Notes under the pieces: model-generated
Seen by the model: the letters and a program-made list of their open reading frames with translations, nothing else
What the model was told of the DNA's origin: nothing
Databases searched by the model: none
Assembly (NCBI RefSeq): GCF_027213945.1
Contig: NZ_JAPWGW010000003.1
Coordinates: 310,001-374,000 of the forward strand
Length of the DNA stretch: 64,000 nucleotides
Direction of reading: 5' to 3'
Source: Henriciella marina
GTDB taxonomy: Bacteria > Pseudomonadota > Alphaproteobacteria > Caulobacterales > Hyphomonadaceae
Shown here: positions 16,553-25,603 of the stretch, piece by piece
How positions within the stretch are numbered: position 1 is the stretch's first letter
Layout of the letters: each line of letters begins with the position of its first letter
Position numbers and translations under genes: made by a program

Positions 16553-17431
16553 TCATGCCTTTAATGCCCGCCCCGCCACAGCGTCCAGCTTGGCAAGCAG
16601 GTTCGGATCCCTCGCATCCGGCGCCGTGATCAGCGCATAGTCGAGACACGTCTCAATCGCCTGCGGCGAGGCAGTACGCGGCACCCCGGACAGAAGCTTT
16701 GCAAGTTCCGTCAGCGCCTTCTTGGCCGCGGCCGTGTTCAACTGCATGATCTCCAGCACATTCGCGACAGACACCGCCTCGGTGGCATCGCGCCAACAGT
16801 CATAATCGGTCACCATTGCCATGGTCGCATAGGGCAGCTCTGCCTCGCGGGCGAGCTTGGCTTCCGGCATATTCGTCATACCGATCACATCGCATTCCCA
16901 CTGGCGATAGAGATAGCTTTCAGCGCGCGAAGAAAACTGCGGGCCTTCCATGGCAAGATACGTCCCGCTGCGATGAACGGTTACGCCCGCTTTCTCTGCT
17001 GCATCACCGGCGAGCTGCGACAGCCGCTCACATACGGGGTCCGCCATCGAGACATGCGCCACCATGCCGGGGCCGAAAAAACTCTTCTCGCGCGCAAATG
17101 TGCGGTCAATGAACTGGTCCACCATGACGAACTCTCCGGGCGCATAGCGCTCCCTTAGAGACCCACAGGCAGAGATCGAGAGCACGTCCGTACACCCGGC
17201 CCGCTTGAGCGCGTCGATATTTGCCCGGTATGGGACATGCGACGGCGTCAGCCTGTGGCCGCGGCCATGGCGCGGCAGGAAGACAAAGCGGACATCGCCA
17301 ATCCGGCCCGTGGTCAGCTCATCAGACGGGTCGCCCCAGGGTGTCTCGACCCGCATCGTGTCGCGGCCCTCGAAGCCTTCCACATCGTAAAGGCCGGAAC
17401 CGCCAATAACGCCGATCACCCATTCGCTCAT
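16553..17431 (-). CDS. mtnP: S-methyl-5'-thioadenosine phosphorylase
   Basis: 292-residue PNP/UDP phosphorylase-family enzyme that cleaves methylthioadenosine to adenine and 5-methylthioribose-1-phosphate. N-terminal GVIGGSGLYD binds phosphate and ribose; RHGRGH and the SHVPYRANI segment are MtnP hallmarks; SISACGSL and the late TDYDCW segment complete the base site. Length fits the family (~290). It is divergent from the DUF1206 gene, with 112 bases between them holding the shared promoters. Confidence 0.95.
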   Translation of the reverse strand: MSEWVIGVIGGSGLYDVEGFEGRDTMRVETPWGDPSDELTTGRIGDVRFVFLPRHGRGHRLTPSHVPYRANIDALKRAGCTDVLSISACGSLRERYAPGEFVMVDQFIDRTFAREKSFFGPGMVAHVSMADPVCERLSQLAGDAAEKAGVTVHRSGTYLAMEGPQFSSRAESYLYRQWECDVIGMTNMPEAKLAREAELPYATMAMVTDYDCWRDATEAVSVANVLEIMQLNTAAAKKALTELAKLLSGVPRTASPQAIETCLDYALITAPDARDPNLLAKLDAVAGRALKA

Positions 17432-17543
17432 CGCTCTACTCCTTGATCCATCTATGGCTGAAAGCAGTCCCCCCGGCTTAAATCAAGCCTTGCCGCGCTC
17501 CGACGAAGGGGGAACGCCTCCCCCCGCCGCGCGTCATAGCAGC

Positions 17544-18344
17544 ATGAGCGCAATCGATACTTCCCGGCCTGTTTCGGGCCCTCTCGCCCGGATCGGCCTT
17601 GGTGCACGGTCCTTTGTCTATTTCGCTGTCTGCTTCCTGCTCCTGAGAGCCGCCTTTACATCTGAGGCAGATGACGGCGCGACGCCGGGTGAGGCCTTCC
17701 GAATGATCGAAGCATCGGCGGGTGGGCGCATTCTTCTCGTCGCACTTGCGGCGGGTTTGTTCCTTTACGCGCTCTGGCGCTATCAGCAGGCGGCGCTTGA
17801 TACAGACGATCAGGGCAATGACGCAAAGGGACTGTTGGCCCGGCTTGGCATGTTCTCTTCAGGCACGAGTTATGCACTCGTCGGCTTCGCGGCCGCGGCA
17901 GTGGCTTTCGATGCAGATGATGGCGGCGGAGGCGGCAAGACCGAGGAGACCGCCAAATGGCTGATGGAGCAGCCTTTCGGTCCGTGGATCGTCGGTTTTT
18001 CAGGCTTGGCACTCATCGGGATCGGCATCGCGCAGGTCTGGCGCACGCAATCCAATCAATGGAAAAAAAGCCTGGACCTGTCAGGCTGGCCCCAACACGT
18101 AAAGCCAGTGATCGAATTTGGCATGGCGGGACGCGGTGTATTGTTTGGCCTCATTGGCCTCTTCCTGCTTGCAGGTGCCTACGATGCCGACCCTTCCGAC
18201 GTGAAAGGCCTCGCCGCAACGCTTGGCTGGATCCGGATACAACCTTTCGGCCTCCCTCTCTTCGTCGCCGCCAGCGCAGCCATCGGTGCCTATGGCATCT
18301 ATTCTGGCGTCCAATCGATACGGCACCGCTTCCCGGACGGTTGA
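17544..18344 (+). CDS. DUF1206 membrane protein
   Basis: 266-residue inner-membrane protein with three tandem two-helix repeats (residues ~15-85, ~100-175, ~190-262). Each begins with a Gly-rich 'IGLGARSFVYF', 'LGMFSSGTSYALVG' or 'FGMAGRGVLFG' type helix, as in DUF1206. Function of the family is unknown. ATG 17544 gives a start just before the first repeat; ATG 17454 would add 30 Pro/Ser-rich residues. Neither has a strong ribosome site, so the start is uncertain. It converges on the pet operon terminator. Confidence 0.85.
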   Translation: MSAIDTSRPVSGPLARIGLGARSFVYFAVCFLLLRAAFTSEADDGATPGEAFRMIEASAGGRILLVALAAGLFLYALWRYQQAALDTDDQGNDAKGLLARLGMFSSGTSYALVGFAAAAVAFDADDGGGGGKTEETAKWLMEQPFGPWIVGFSGLALIGIGIAQVWRTQSNQWKKSLDLSGWPQHVKPVIEFGMAGRGVLFGLIGLFLLAGAYDADPSDVKGLAATLGWIRIQPFGLPLFVAASAAIGAYGIYSGVQSIRHRFPDG

Positions 18345-18378
18345 CCCGCTCGCGATTGATTATGGCGGCACAAAGAAA

Positions 18379-18408
18379 AATGCCGCCCGGGTCTCCCGAG
18401 CGGCATTC
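18379..18408 (-). terminator. Terminator of the cytochrome bc1 operon
   Basis: Stem AATGCCGC / GCGGCATT with an inner CGGG/CCCG pair and 3-base loop. On the minus strand it runs into TTTTTCTTTG. It lies 34 bases past the petC stop; on the plus strand it may also stop the DUF1206 transcript, though the T run there is weak. Confidence 0.8.
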
Positions 18409-18441
18409 TTGTATCAATTCGGGTTTGAAACCGGCAGGTGC

Positions 18442-19497
18442 CTAGTGCTTCACATTCCGCCAGATGCGGTGGAACGAGAACCAGAGCAGCACAGCGAAGA
18501 TCAGAAGATAGATCATCACGGCAAGTCCGGTGGACTTGCGCTGGCTCTGCTTGGGCTCACCGGCCCACTGAAGGAAGTTCGCAATATCGATCGACATCTG
18601 CTCGACAGTCGCTTCAGTGCCATCCAGGTAGGAAACGCGGCCATCGGACAGCTGCGGTGGCATGGCAAGGAAACCACCCGGAGGGGTCTTGCGCGGATCA
18701 CCGCGCCATTGTGCGGACACGTCGCCTGCCATGTATGGATTATAGTACTGGCCAACCGGCTGAACGAGCTCACCCTTGTACTTGCTGAAGTCGTAGTGCG
18801 AGGAGTCGATTTCCGAAACTTTCAGAACCGTTTCGCTCGTCGGGCCAGCAGGTGCCGCAGCCTCGGCCGCTTCCGTTTCGCCGCCGTCAACAGCTTCAGC
18901 GCCTTCGCCTTCTGCTTCCGCCTCGGACTCCGCAGCAGGCGTTTCTTCCGCGGGAATTTCGCGCGTGGAGAAGACGTCTTCTGACGGATAACCGGAAATC
19001 AGGCTGTAGATATAGCTGGCGCCGCCATGACGGGCTTTCGTGATAACCGAAAGGTCCGGCGGAAGTGCGCCGCCATTGGCCGCGCGCGCCGCCGCATCGT
19101 TTGGATAGGGAGACTTGAACGGATCAGAGGTACGCGCCGGGCGATAGTCGTAATCACCGACATCGTTTGGCTCCGTGCTCAGGATCTCGTCCTGTGCCGC
19201 GAAGGATTTCACCAGCGGGTTGTTGTTCGCGTTCGGATATTCCGGATCGTAGAACGGGCCGCCTGGCTCACCAAGGTTGCGGTAGCTGAGCAGGCGCATC
19301 GAGTGACACGAAGCGCAGACTTCACGGTAAACCTGATAGCCGCGCTGGACGCTGGCCATGTCGAGTTCGCCGACAGGGCCTTCAAATGCCCAGCCACCTT
19401 CAGGCTCGTGTGCGTGCAGCGAACCACCAGCGGCATGGGCCGTCGCAGCGATCGCAGCCGCACCGATACCAGCAGAGATAAAACGCAGGAATTTCAT
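18442..19497 (-). CDS. petC: Cytochrome c1 of the bc1 complex, with an acidic insertion
   Basis: 351 residues. Signal peptide to about Ala 22, heme c motif CASCH at 61-65, axial Met in FLAMPPQ (Met 279), and a C-terminal anchor helix at about 325-343. It accepts electrons from the Rieske protein and passes them to soluble cytochrome c. Odd feature: residues ~180-222 are an Ala/Glu/Gly-rich acidic stretch not found in most c1 proteins. ATG 19497 starts the signal peptide and follows AGAGG; a longer frame to 19578 is rejected. Third gene of the pet operon, 13 bases after petB. Confidence 0.96.
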   Translation of the reverse strand: MKFLRFISAGIGAAAIAATAHAAGGSLHAHEPEGGWAFEGPVGELDMASVQRGYQVYREVCASCHSMRLLSYRNLGEPGGPFYDPEYPNANNNPLVKSFAAQDEILSTEPNDVGDYDYRPARTSDPFKSPYPNDAAARAANGGALPPDLSVITKARHGGASYIYSLISGYPSEDVFSTREIPAEETPAAESEAEAEGEGAEAVDGGETEAAEAAAPAGPTSETVLKVSEIDSSHYDFSKYKGELVQPVGQYYNPYMAGDVSAQWRGDPRKTPPGGFLAMPPQLSDGRVSYLDGTEATVEQMSIDIANFLQWAGEPKQSQRKSTGLAVMIYLLIFAVLLWFSFHRIWRNVKH

Positions 19498-19510
19498 GTG
19501 CTTTGACCTC

Positions 19511-20965
19511 TTATTCGGCAGGGGCCGGGGCAGCGCGGTCATGACCGAGAACTGCCTTGTGGATTGAAGCGGGCTCATCCTTTGGATTCTCGCGCAGGCC
19601 GAGAAGCGGCAGGATCACCAGGAAGTAGGCGAAGTAGTAGAGCGTCAGCAGCTGTGCGAGGTGCACGAAGCGGAACGCTGCAGCTTTCTCCACGGCGATA
19701 GTCGCCTCGACGCCTTCGCTCATCTTCTGGTCGCGGAAGGTCGAAGCTGCCGCATACTCTTCATAGGTCTGCGTCGCTTCGTTACCGTTCGCGTCTGTAT
19801 AGCTGACGACCAGCTTGTCAGACCCCATCGGAATAATCGGATCATCCGGGTTTGCGGCGCCGCACCAGCCAAGCAGAAGGCTTGCGACAACGAAACCGAA
19901 GAAGAACTGACGGGCAACCGGACGGTAGCGCATCGACTTCACTTTCGACGTATCGAGCCATGGTAAGAAGAACAGCACTGCAATCGCGCCGAACATCGCG
20001 ATGACACCGAGAAGTTTGGCATCGATCGGACCGATATTGAAGGTGATGGCGCGCAGGATCGCGTAGAATGGCAGCAGATACCATTCAGGCACGATGTGTG
20101 CCGGCGTCACCAGCGGATCAGCTTCAATATAGTTGTCGGCGTGGCCGAGAACGTTCGGCATGTAGAAGACGAAGGCGGCGAAGATGATCAGGAAGACCAC
20201 GATCGCGAAGCCGTCTTTCACCGTGTAGTAAGGGTGGAACGGGACAGTGTCCTGTTTCAGGCCTTCCTTGTCCTTGCGGGCTTCAACACCGGTCGGGTTG
20301 TTATTGCCCGGCACGTGCAGGGCCCAGATGTGAAGGATCACGACGCCGGCGATCATGAATGGCAGCAGATAGTGCAGCGAGAAGAAGCGCTGCAGCGTCT
20401 GGTTACCGATCGACGGCCCGCCCATCAGCCAGGCCTTGATGCCGTCGCCGACGACTGGGACTGCGCCGATCAGACCGGTGATCACGTTTGCGCCGTGATA
20501 GGACATCTGGCCCCATGGCAGCACATAGCCGAGGAAGGCCGTGCCCATCATGAGCAGGAAGATCACAACGCCCAAGATCCACAGGATCTCACGCGGCGCC
20601 TTGTAGGACCCGTAATAGAGGCCGCGGAACATGTGGATGTAGACCGCGAGGAAGAACATCGAGGCGCCATTCGAGTGAATGTAGCGGATCAGCCAGCCAT
20701 AAGGCACGTCGCGCATGATGCGCTCGACGGACGCGAACGCGCCATCGACGGTTGCGGTATAGTGCATGGCCAGAACCACACCGGTGAGGATCTGCGTCAT
20801 GAGGCAGACGGCCAGAATGCCACCGAATGTGTACCAGTAGTTCAGGTTCTTTGGCGTCGGGAAGTCGACAAAGCTGTCATAGGCCAACCGGACAACCGGC
20901 AGGCGCGAATCGAGCCATTTCGTGAAGCCGGTCTTCGGCTCGTATGTAGAGGCATGTCCGCTCAT
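19511..20965 (-). CDS. petB: Cytochrome b of the bc1 complex
   Basis: 484-residue membrane protein with eight predicted helices. The four heme-ligand His are in helices 2 and 4 ([14 protein letters not shown] and [14 protein letters not shown] and HIWALHVPG). The Qo-site motif PEWY is present at about residue 295. The length includes an extended C-terminus of ~60 residues. It carries the two hemes b that split ubiquinol oxidation. The gene is separate from petC, not fused as fbcH is in Bradyrhizobium. It starts 21 bases after the petA stop. Confidence 0.98.
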   Translation of the reverse strand: MSGHASTYEPKTGFTKWLDSRLPVVRLAYDSFVDFPTPKNLNYWYTFGGILAVCLMTQILTGVVLAMHYTATVDGAFASVERIMRDVPYGWLIRYIHSNGASMFFLAVYIHMFRGLYYGSYKAPREILWILGVVIFLLMMGTAFLGYVLPWGQMSYHGANVITGLIGAVPVVGDGIKAWLMGGPSIGNQTLQRFFSLHYLLPFMIAGVVILHIWALHVPGNNNPTGVEARKDKEGLKQDTVPFHPYYTVKDGFAIVVFLIIFAAFVFYMPNVLGHADNYIEADPLVTPAHIVPEWYLLPFYAILRAITFNIGPIDAKLLGVIAMFGAIAVLFFLPWLDTSKVKSMRYRPVARQFFFGFVVASLLLGWCGAANPDDPIIPMGSDKLVVSYTDANGNEATQTYEEYAAASTFRDQKMSEGVEATIAVEKAAAFRFVHLAQLLTLYYFAYFLVILPLLGLRENPKDEPASIHKAVLGHDRAAPAPAE

Positions 20966-20986
20966 GGCTGTGTTACGTCCTCTTCC

Positions 20987-21556
20987 TTAAAGCGAAATGT
21001 TAATCACGGCCGGGCTGACCCAGTTATAGTCCGGAACCGGAAGGTTCGACGGAGCGGGCCCGCGGCGGATACGGCCGGAGGTGTCATAGTGAGAGCCGTG
21101 GCAAGGGCAGTACCAGCCACCAAAGTCACCCGTATTGCCTTGGGCTGGACCAACAGGAACGCAGCCGAGGTGCGTACAGCTGCCCGAAGTCACCAGGATC
21201 GCCCGGTTATATTCGCCGCTCTGCATCGGAACGAGGCGCTCTTCGTCGCTCTGCGGATCCGGCAGGGACGAAAGCTCAACATTCTGTGCCGCGCGAATCT
21301 CTGCTGAAGTGCGGTGACGGATAAAGAAAGGCTGACCGCCGATCAGAACCCGGATCTCACCGCCGACTGGCACTTTCGAAACGTCGACATCGAGGCTCGA
21401 TGCCGCTTTCGTGTCACTGGCCGCATTCATCTGGTCGACGAATACATATGCCAGCGCACCTGCGCCTGCGACCGCGGTCGCTGCCGTAGCAATGTGGATA
21501 AAATCGCGACGATCTTCATCGACCGTCTCGTGTGGTTTGGTTTGCGCGTCGCTCAC
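20987..21556 (-). CDS. petA: Ubiquinol-cytochrome c reductase Rieske iron-sulfur subunit
   Basis: 189 residues. A Tat-like N-terminus ([11 protein letters not shown]) leads into a membrane helix at ~22-42. The cluster ligands are CTHLGC and CPCHGSHYD, two Cys and two His plus the structural disulfide. Length matches alphaproteobacterial PetA. First gene of petA-petB-petC. The 277-base gap upstream, shared with divergent hemF, should hold the promoters; I see no clear motif there. Confidence 0.98.
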   Translation of the reverse strand: MSDAQTKPHETVDEDRRDFIHIATAATAVAGAGALAYVFVDQMNAASDTKAASSLDVDVSKVPVGGEIRVLIGGQPFFIRHRTSAEIRAAQNVELSSLPDPQSDEERLVPMQSGEYNRAILVTSGSCTHLGCVPVGPAQGNTGDFGGWYCPCHGSHYDTSGRIRRGPAPSNLPVPDYNWVSPAVINISL

Positions 21557-21833
21557 TCTTCCAGTCCTCTGACCAAGGATTTCTCCGAGAGAAATACATC
21601 ATAAGTGGGGAAAATCATTGCGGCGCAACGCCGCGAAATGCACCTCCCCGCATATATCTGCGCTGCGGTTAGCGCGAGCGCGCAGGGTTTGCAAGGCGCG
21701 CATGTGCGTCATCGCGTGCGACGCAGCGGCGCGGGTAAGCGATCGAAAACTGTAGTGCGTCAATGAAGTCGGGCAAATGGCGGTTTGCTGACTGGTGCGC
21801 CTGTACTATGGCCTGCTGGCAAAGAAGGTGACC

Positions 21834-22718
21834 ATGACTGATAAAGACCTCGAATCACAAAAGACCCTGGCTCGGACCTGGTTTGAGACCCTCCAGGGCG
21901 AAATCATCGACAGCTTCGAGGCCATCGAGGCCGAAGCCGAGCCGCCGCATTATACCGGCCCCGCCGGCACTTTTGTGCGCACGCCCTGGACACGCGGCGA
22001 CGGTGCTGAAGACCTTGGCGGTGGCACCATGGCCATCATGAAAGGCAAGGTCTTCGAAAAGGTCGGCGTGCACGTGTCCTGTGTCTATGGCGACTTTTCA
22101 GAAGCCTTCCGCGCGCAGATCCCGGGCGCTGACAAGTCAGGCGGCCGCTTCTGGGCTTCCGGCATCTCGCTGATCGCCCATCTTCGCAATCCGCGCGTGC
22201 CTGCGGTTCATATGAATACGCGCATGCTCGTGACCAGCGAGAGCTGGTTTGGCGGCGGCGCAGACCTCACCCCGCTGCTGACCTATCAGCGCGAGCCAGA
22301 CTATCCCGACACGGTCGACTTCCACGCCGCCATGAAAGAGGCCTGCGACCGTCACGACGCCAGCTTCTATCCGCGCATGAAGCAGCAGTGCGATGAGTAC
22401 TTCCACCTAGCCCACCGCGACGAACCACGCGGCACAGGCGGCATCTTCTATGACCGCCACAATTCCGGCGACTGGGACGCGGATTTCGCCTTCACACAGG
22501 ATGTAGGCCGCGCCTTCCGCGACATCTATCCGACCCTTGTCCGCCGCCGCATGAATGAAAGCTGGACCAGTGATGAGCGGGAGGAGCAACTCGTCCGGCG
22601 CGGGCGGTATGTGGAGTTCAACCTGCTCTATGACCGCGGCACAACGTTCGGGCTCAAGACCGGCGGCAACGTCAACTCGATCCTGTCGTCCATGCCCCCC
22701 GTCGTAAAATGGCCGTGA
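21834..22718 (+). CDS. hemF: Oxygen-dependent coproporphyrinogen III oxidase
   Basis: 294-residue cytoplasmic enzyme that decarboxylates coproporphyrinogen III to protoporphyrinogen IX using O2. Family features: the VHMNTRM segment, [10 protein letters not shown] near residue 145, GTGGIFYD, and [14 protein letters not shown] with the terminal [16 protein letters not shown] 21834 follows AAGAAGG; the 13-residue extension from 21795 has no ribosome site. It is divergent from the bc1 operon and followed after 31 bases by tspO, a tetrapyrrole-related gene. Confidence 0.97.
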   Translation: MTDKDLESQKTLARTWFETLQGEIIDSFEAIEAEAEPPHYTGPAGTFVRTPWTRGDGAEDLGGGTMAIMKGKVFEKVGVHVSCVYGDFSEAFRAQIPGADKSGGRFWASGISLIAHLRNPRVPAVHMNTRMLVTSESWFGGGADLTPLLTYQREPDYPDTVDFHAAMKEACDRHDASFYPRMKQQCDEYFHLAHRDEPRGTGGIFYDRHNSGDWDADFAFTQDVGRAFRDIYPTLVRRRMNESWTSDEREEQLVRRGRYVEFNLLYDRGTTFGLKTGGNVNSILSSMPPVVKWP

Positions 22719-22749
22719 CCAGCCGCCAGTCCCCTGATATGACGGCAGA

Positions 22750-23238
22750 ATGAGCGAGACGAGCAAGAACAGTCCCTGGCGGATCATCATCACCATCATC
22801 GCGCTGACGGCAGCCGTCGCCGCGCTTGGCGGTCTGGTGTCGAGCGGCAGCCAGGACCCTTGGTATGCTGCCCTTGATAAGGCGCCCTACAATCCGCCTG
22901 ACCGGGCCTTCGCCATCGTCTGGCCGATCCTCTATTCGCTCATGGCCCTCGGCGCGATCATCGTGCGTCTCAAGGCAAAGTCCTTTGCGGCTGCCAGCGC
23001 CGCTTTCGGCATGTTCTTCACCCAGCTCGCCGTAAACCTCTCATGGAGCTGGATATTCTTCGGCTTTCAGGCACCGCTGATCGCGTTCGTCATAATTGCG
23101 GTACTACTCGTCCTGATCGTGCTGATGATCCGCGCCTTCAATCGCCACTCGATCATCGCAGGCATCCTCCAGGTCCCGTATCTCGCCTGGGTCTGCTTTG
23201 CCGCCTATCTCAACGGTTTCATCGTCTACGCGAACTAG
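22750..23238 (+). CDS. tspO: TspO/MBR family membrane protein
   Basis: 162 residues with five predicted helices, as in TspO (tryptophan-rich sensory protein, mitochondrial benzodiazepine receptor homologue). Recognisable segments: WYAALDKAPYNPPD in the loop after helix 1, FAIVWPILYSLMALG, NLSWSWIFFG, and the final PYLAWVCFAAYLNG. TspO binds porphyrins and affects their degradation or traffic. The position 31 bases after hemF supports a tetrapyrrole link. It converges on the toxin gene 12 bases away. Confidence 0.95.
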   Translation: MSETSKNSPWRIIITIIALTAAVAALGGLVSSGSQDPWYAALDKAPYNPPDRAFAIVWPILYSLMALGAIIVRLKAKSFAAASAAFGMFFTQLAVNLSWSWIFFGFQAPLIAFVIIAVLLVLIVLMIRAFNRHSIIAGILQVPYLAWVCFAAYLNGFIVYAN

Positions 23239-23250
23239 GCTTGTCGCCGC

Positions 23251-23637
23251 TCAGACTGGCTCGACATTCTCACGCAGCCAGCCGCCATACTGCTCGGGTC
23301 CAATTTCACCAGCGGCCAGCATCAGCGTCCATGCCAGACGATCAGCCATCGGCGCCGTCAATATAAAGCCGTTCACACGCAGGAAGGTGAGACAGGCAAC
23401 ATAGCCCGTCCGTTTGTTTCCATCGACGAAAGGGTGGTTCTGGATGACGCCAGCGCCATAAAGCGCGCCTAGCGTACAGATATCCCGCTCTGCATATGCG
23501 TAGGCGTTTAGCGCCCGCGCCAGAGCGCTGTCCAGCAGCCCCTCATCGCGTAGCCCTCTCGCCCCACCATGCAGCTCAAGCTGGCGGTCGTGGACATTGA
23601 GAATGAAGGACTTATCGAGCCAACGCGGCTCGCTCAT
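23251..23637 (-). CDS. doc: Doc-type Fic-fold toxin
   Basis: 128-residue death-on-curing protein. The Fic-fold active motif HPFVDGNKRTG is complete (catalytic His, Asn, Lys-Arg), matching Doc kinases that phosphorylate EF-Tu and stop translation. N-terminal helices with the 'GLRDEGLLDSAL' segment are typical. ATG overlaps the antitoxin stop as ATGA, so the two are coupled. All key residues are present, so it should be active. Confidence 0.93.
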   Translation of the reverse strand: MSEPRWLDKSFILNVHDRQLELHGGARGLRDEGLLDSALARALNAYAYAERDICTLGALYGAGVIQNHPFVDGNKRTGYVACLTFLRVNGFILTAPMADRLAWTLMLAAGEIGPEQYGGWLRENVEPV

Positions 23638-23927
23638 TTGGCAAGTGCCCGCAGTACGGCGCGGTTCTCGGCCATGACCTCCTCAGCCATGGCCATAAGG
23701 TCGTCAGCTTCCCGGTCCACAACGGTCAGTTCGATGCGCCCGTCCTCGGACTGGACGACATCTACCGTGTCGCCCTCCTCAACACCGAGAGCAGCTAGCA
23801 AGTCGCGCGGCAAGATCACGCCGAGGGAGTTTCCAACGCGGCGCACTTTCATGCTGGCCGAAACCGGCGGCGAGAGTTGGCTGGCTCCGGTCTCCCGGAC
23901 GCCTCTTTCTCTTTTCTGATCAGTCAT
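23634..23927 (-). CDS. AbrB/MazE-type antitoxin of the Doc toxin
   Basis: 97 residues. An N-terminal tail of ~25 residues precedes an AbrB swapped-hairpin DNA-binding domain (MKVRRVGNSLGVILP, then LGVEEGDTVDV). The acidic helix VMAENRAVLRALA at the C-terminus probably neutralises the toxin. ATG 23927 is preceded by GGAG at 6 bases; ATG 23852, at the domain start, has no ribosome site, and the frame open to 23981 would run into the promoter. The pair AbrB plus Doc differs from the classical Phd plus Doc. Confidence 0.85.
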   Translation of the reverse strand: MTDQKRERGVRETGASQLSPPVSASMKVRRVGNSLGVILPRDLLAALGVEEGDTVDVVQSEDGRIELTVVDREADDLMAMAEEVMAENRAVLRALAK

Positions 23928-23952
23928 AGAACGCTCCGCTGTTGGAACATAA

Positions 23953-23981
23953 GTTATAACAAACTCGCGCCCAACGGGCAA
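23953..23981 (-). promoter_or_regulatory. Likely promoter of the toxin-antitoxin operon
   Basis: Minus-strand TTGCCC (-35, 23981-23976) and TATAAC (-10, 23958-23953) are 17 bases apart, 26 bases before ATG 23927, directly behind the CCA-transferase stop. The short inverted repeats GTTATAAC and GTTGGAAC nearby may be an autoregulatory operator. Confidence 0.5.
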
Positions 23982-25178
23982 TCACTGATCTTTCTCCAGC
24001 CGCGCCAGCAGCTCCTCGCGTTCAGGCTGGAAGTCCTGGCCCATCCACCACTCCTCGAGCGCGCGCAGTGCCTCGCCGATCTGTGGGCCCTTGAGGCCAG
24101 CCGCCAGCGCATCCTCGCCGCCGACCGGAAACTCCGGCCGCTTCCACGCGCGGATGGCATAAAGGTGGTCGCGCACATTCTCGCCAGAGGTAAGCGCCCG
24201 GTCCACCACAGCCTGCTTGCCATGCCAGTAGAGCGTGCGACGCAGCTCCACCCCAGTCATACCGGGGATCTTCGGAAGATTGTCGGCGGCCCACATGGTC
24301 AGCCGGTCAGCCTCCGCATTCGAAAGGCGCAAGCGCTTGCTCACCGCCATGACAGATGGCGCACTGCGGTCGATCAACGCCATCAGCCGCAGCATCGGGT
24401 CTGCCCCGACACCGGCCAGCGTCTCACTCACGCGCAAATCGTGCAGCCCGTCCAGCGTCTCGCATTCCGGCACCAGCAGCGCGAGTACGCCGCTTTCTTC
24501 CATGGCAAGAACAGCCTGCGTAGGGCCCGGCGCGGTGAGCAGCTTGCGCAGCTCTTTCCAGATGCGCTCAACGGCTATCTGGCGAAGCCCTTCCTTCTGG
24601 CGCTCGCAGGCGGCCTGGCCTTCGGCGTCGATCCCCGCACCATACCAGGCATTGAAGCGATAGAAGCGCAGGATGCGCAGATAGTCCTCACGCAGGCGCT
24701 CATCGGCGTCCCCGATAAAGATGACGCGGCCGGCCTCTGCATCCTCCAGCCCGCCGCCAATCGGGTCATAGAGCCTGCCGTCTGCATCCGCATAGAGCGC
24801 GTTCAGCCTGAAATCGCGCCGACCGGCATCCTCTGCCCAGTCATCGGTAAAAGCCACGACAGCGCGTCGGCCGTCTGTCTCTACGTCGCGGCGCAGGCTC
24901 GTAATCTCGAAAGGCTTGCTCTCGATAACGGCCGTGACCGTACCATGCTCTATACCGGTCGGAATGGCGCGGATACCCGCAGCCTCAAGCGCGTCCACGA
25001 CCGCCTGCGGCTCCAGCTGCGTAGCGATATCAATATCGTCGACGTCGCGGCCCATGATGGAATTGCGCACGCAACCGCCGACAAAGCGCGCGCAGTCGGC
25101 GCGCACAGCGTGCAAGGCGTCGATCACGGCGCGCGTTGTGGGCGCGTCGATCCAGTCAGTCTTGGCAAGTTCAGTCAT
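23982..25178 (-). CDS. CCA tRNA nucleotidyltransferase
   Basis: 398-residue class II nucleotidyltransferase of the poly(A) polymerase/CCA-adding family. The N-terminal GGCVRN and DDIDIAT motifs (Asp pair binding Mg) are at about residues 34-56; RRDFRLNALY and DPIGGG follow, then LRILRFYRFNAWYG in the neck. It repairs or adds CCA ends. The window's tRNA gene encodes its own CCA, consistent with a repair role. Last gene of an operon, with a 4-base ATGA overlap with the preceding DUF6111 gene. Confidence 0.93.
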   Translation of the reverse strand: MTELAKTDWIDAPTTRAVIDALHAVRADCARFVGGCVRNSIMGRDVDDIDIATQLEPQAVVDALEAAGIRAIPTGIEHGTVTAVIESKPFEITSLRRDVETDGRRAVVAFTDDWAEDAGRRDFRLNALYADADGRLYDPIGGGLEDAEAGRVIFIGDADERLREDYLRILRFYRFNAWYGAGIDAEGQAACERQKEGLRQIAVERIWKELRKLLTAPGPTQAVLAMEESGVLALLVPECETLDGLHDLRVSETLAGVGADPMLRLMALIDRSAPSVMAVSKRLRLSNAEADRLTMWAADNLPKIPGMTGVELRRTLYWHGKQAVVDRALTSGENVRDHLYAIRAWKRPEFPVGGEDALAAGLKGPQIGEALRALEEWWMGQDFQPEREELLARLEKDQ

Positions 25179-25603
25179 TGCGGGGCAGTGATCCTGTCTT
25201 GCGCGTCATCGCGCGCTTCGGGGTCCAGCGGGCCGGGAGGTTCATTTGGTCCAGCAGGGTCGGTGCCGCCCAGACCAGACGCGCGGCCACCAGGATCGCG
25301 GCTTGCTGGCAGGCCGAGCTCATCCCTGCGCTTTTCGCATGGCACTTCTCTCGCCGCCACGATGCGGCCTGTTTCCGGGTCTGTATAGGAACGCTGGATG
25401 CACATGTCGCGACCGCCCCGGTCCACGAAGATCAGGACAATCCAGGCAAGCACGGCCAGCCCCGCCCCGGTCGCGAACAGGATAGTGATCGGCCACGGTT
25501 TGCGGCCCTCCTCAATGGCTTCCTGCCGTGCCAGCCGCCAGATGCCATAGGCAAGGAATGGCAGCAGGAACAGCACAAGCTGAAACATGATCCTGTAAGT
25601 CAA
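25175..25603 (-). CDS. DUF6111-like small membrane protein
   Basis: 142 residues with two N-terminal helices (about 5-22 and 38-60), then CIQRSY and a Pro/Gly/Asp-rich hydrophilic tail. It matches the DUF6111 type of alphaproteobacterial proteins encoded between a Nudix hydrolase and the CCA enzyme. Function unknown. It overlaps both neighbours by 4 bases (ATGA), so all are translated from one message. Confidence 0.8.
   Translation of the reverse strand: MTYRIMFQLVLFLLPFLAYGIWRLARQEAIEEGRKPWPITILFATGAGLAVLAWIVLIFVDRGGRDMCIQRSYTDPETGRIVAAREVPCEKRRDELGLPASRDPGGRASGLGGTDPAGPNEPPGPLDPEARDDAQDRITAPQ

Noticed and set aside
20096-21307. 403-codon plus-strand open frame opposite petB and petA
   Set aside because: Antisense to two unmistakable respiratory genes; it has no recognisable domain.
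23877-25388. 503-codon plus-strand open frame opposite the CCA-transferase gene
   Set aside because: Shadow of the real minus-strand gene with its GGCVRN and DDIDIAT motifs.
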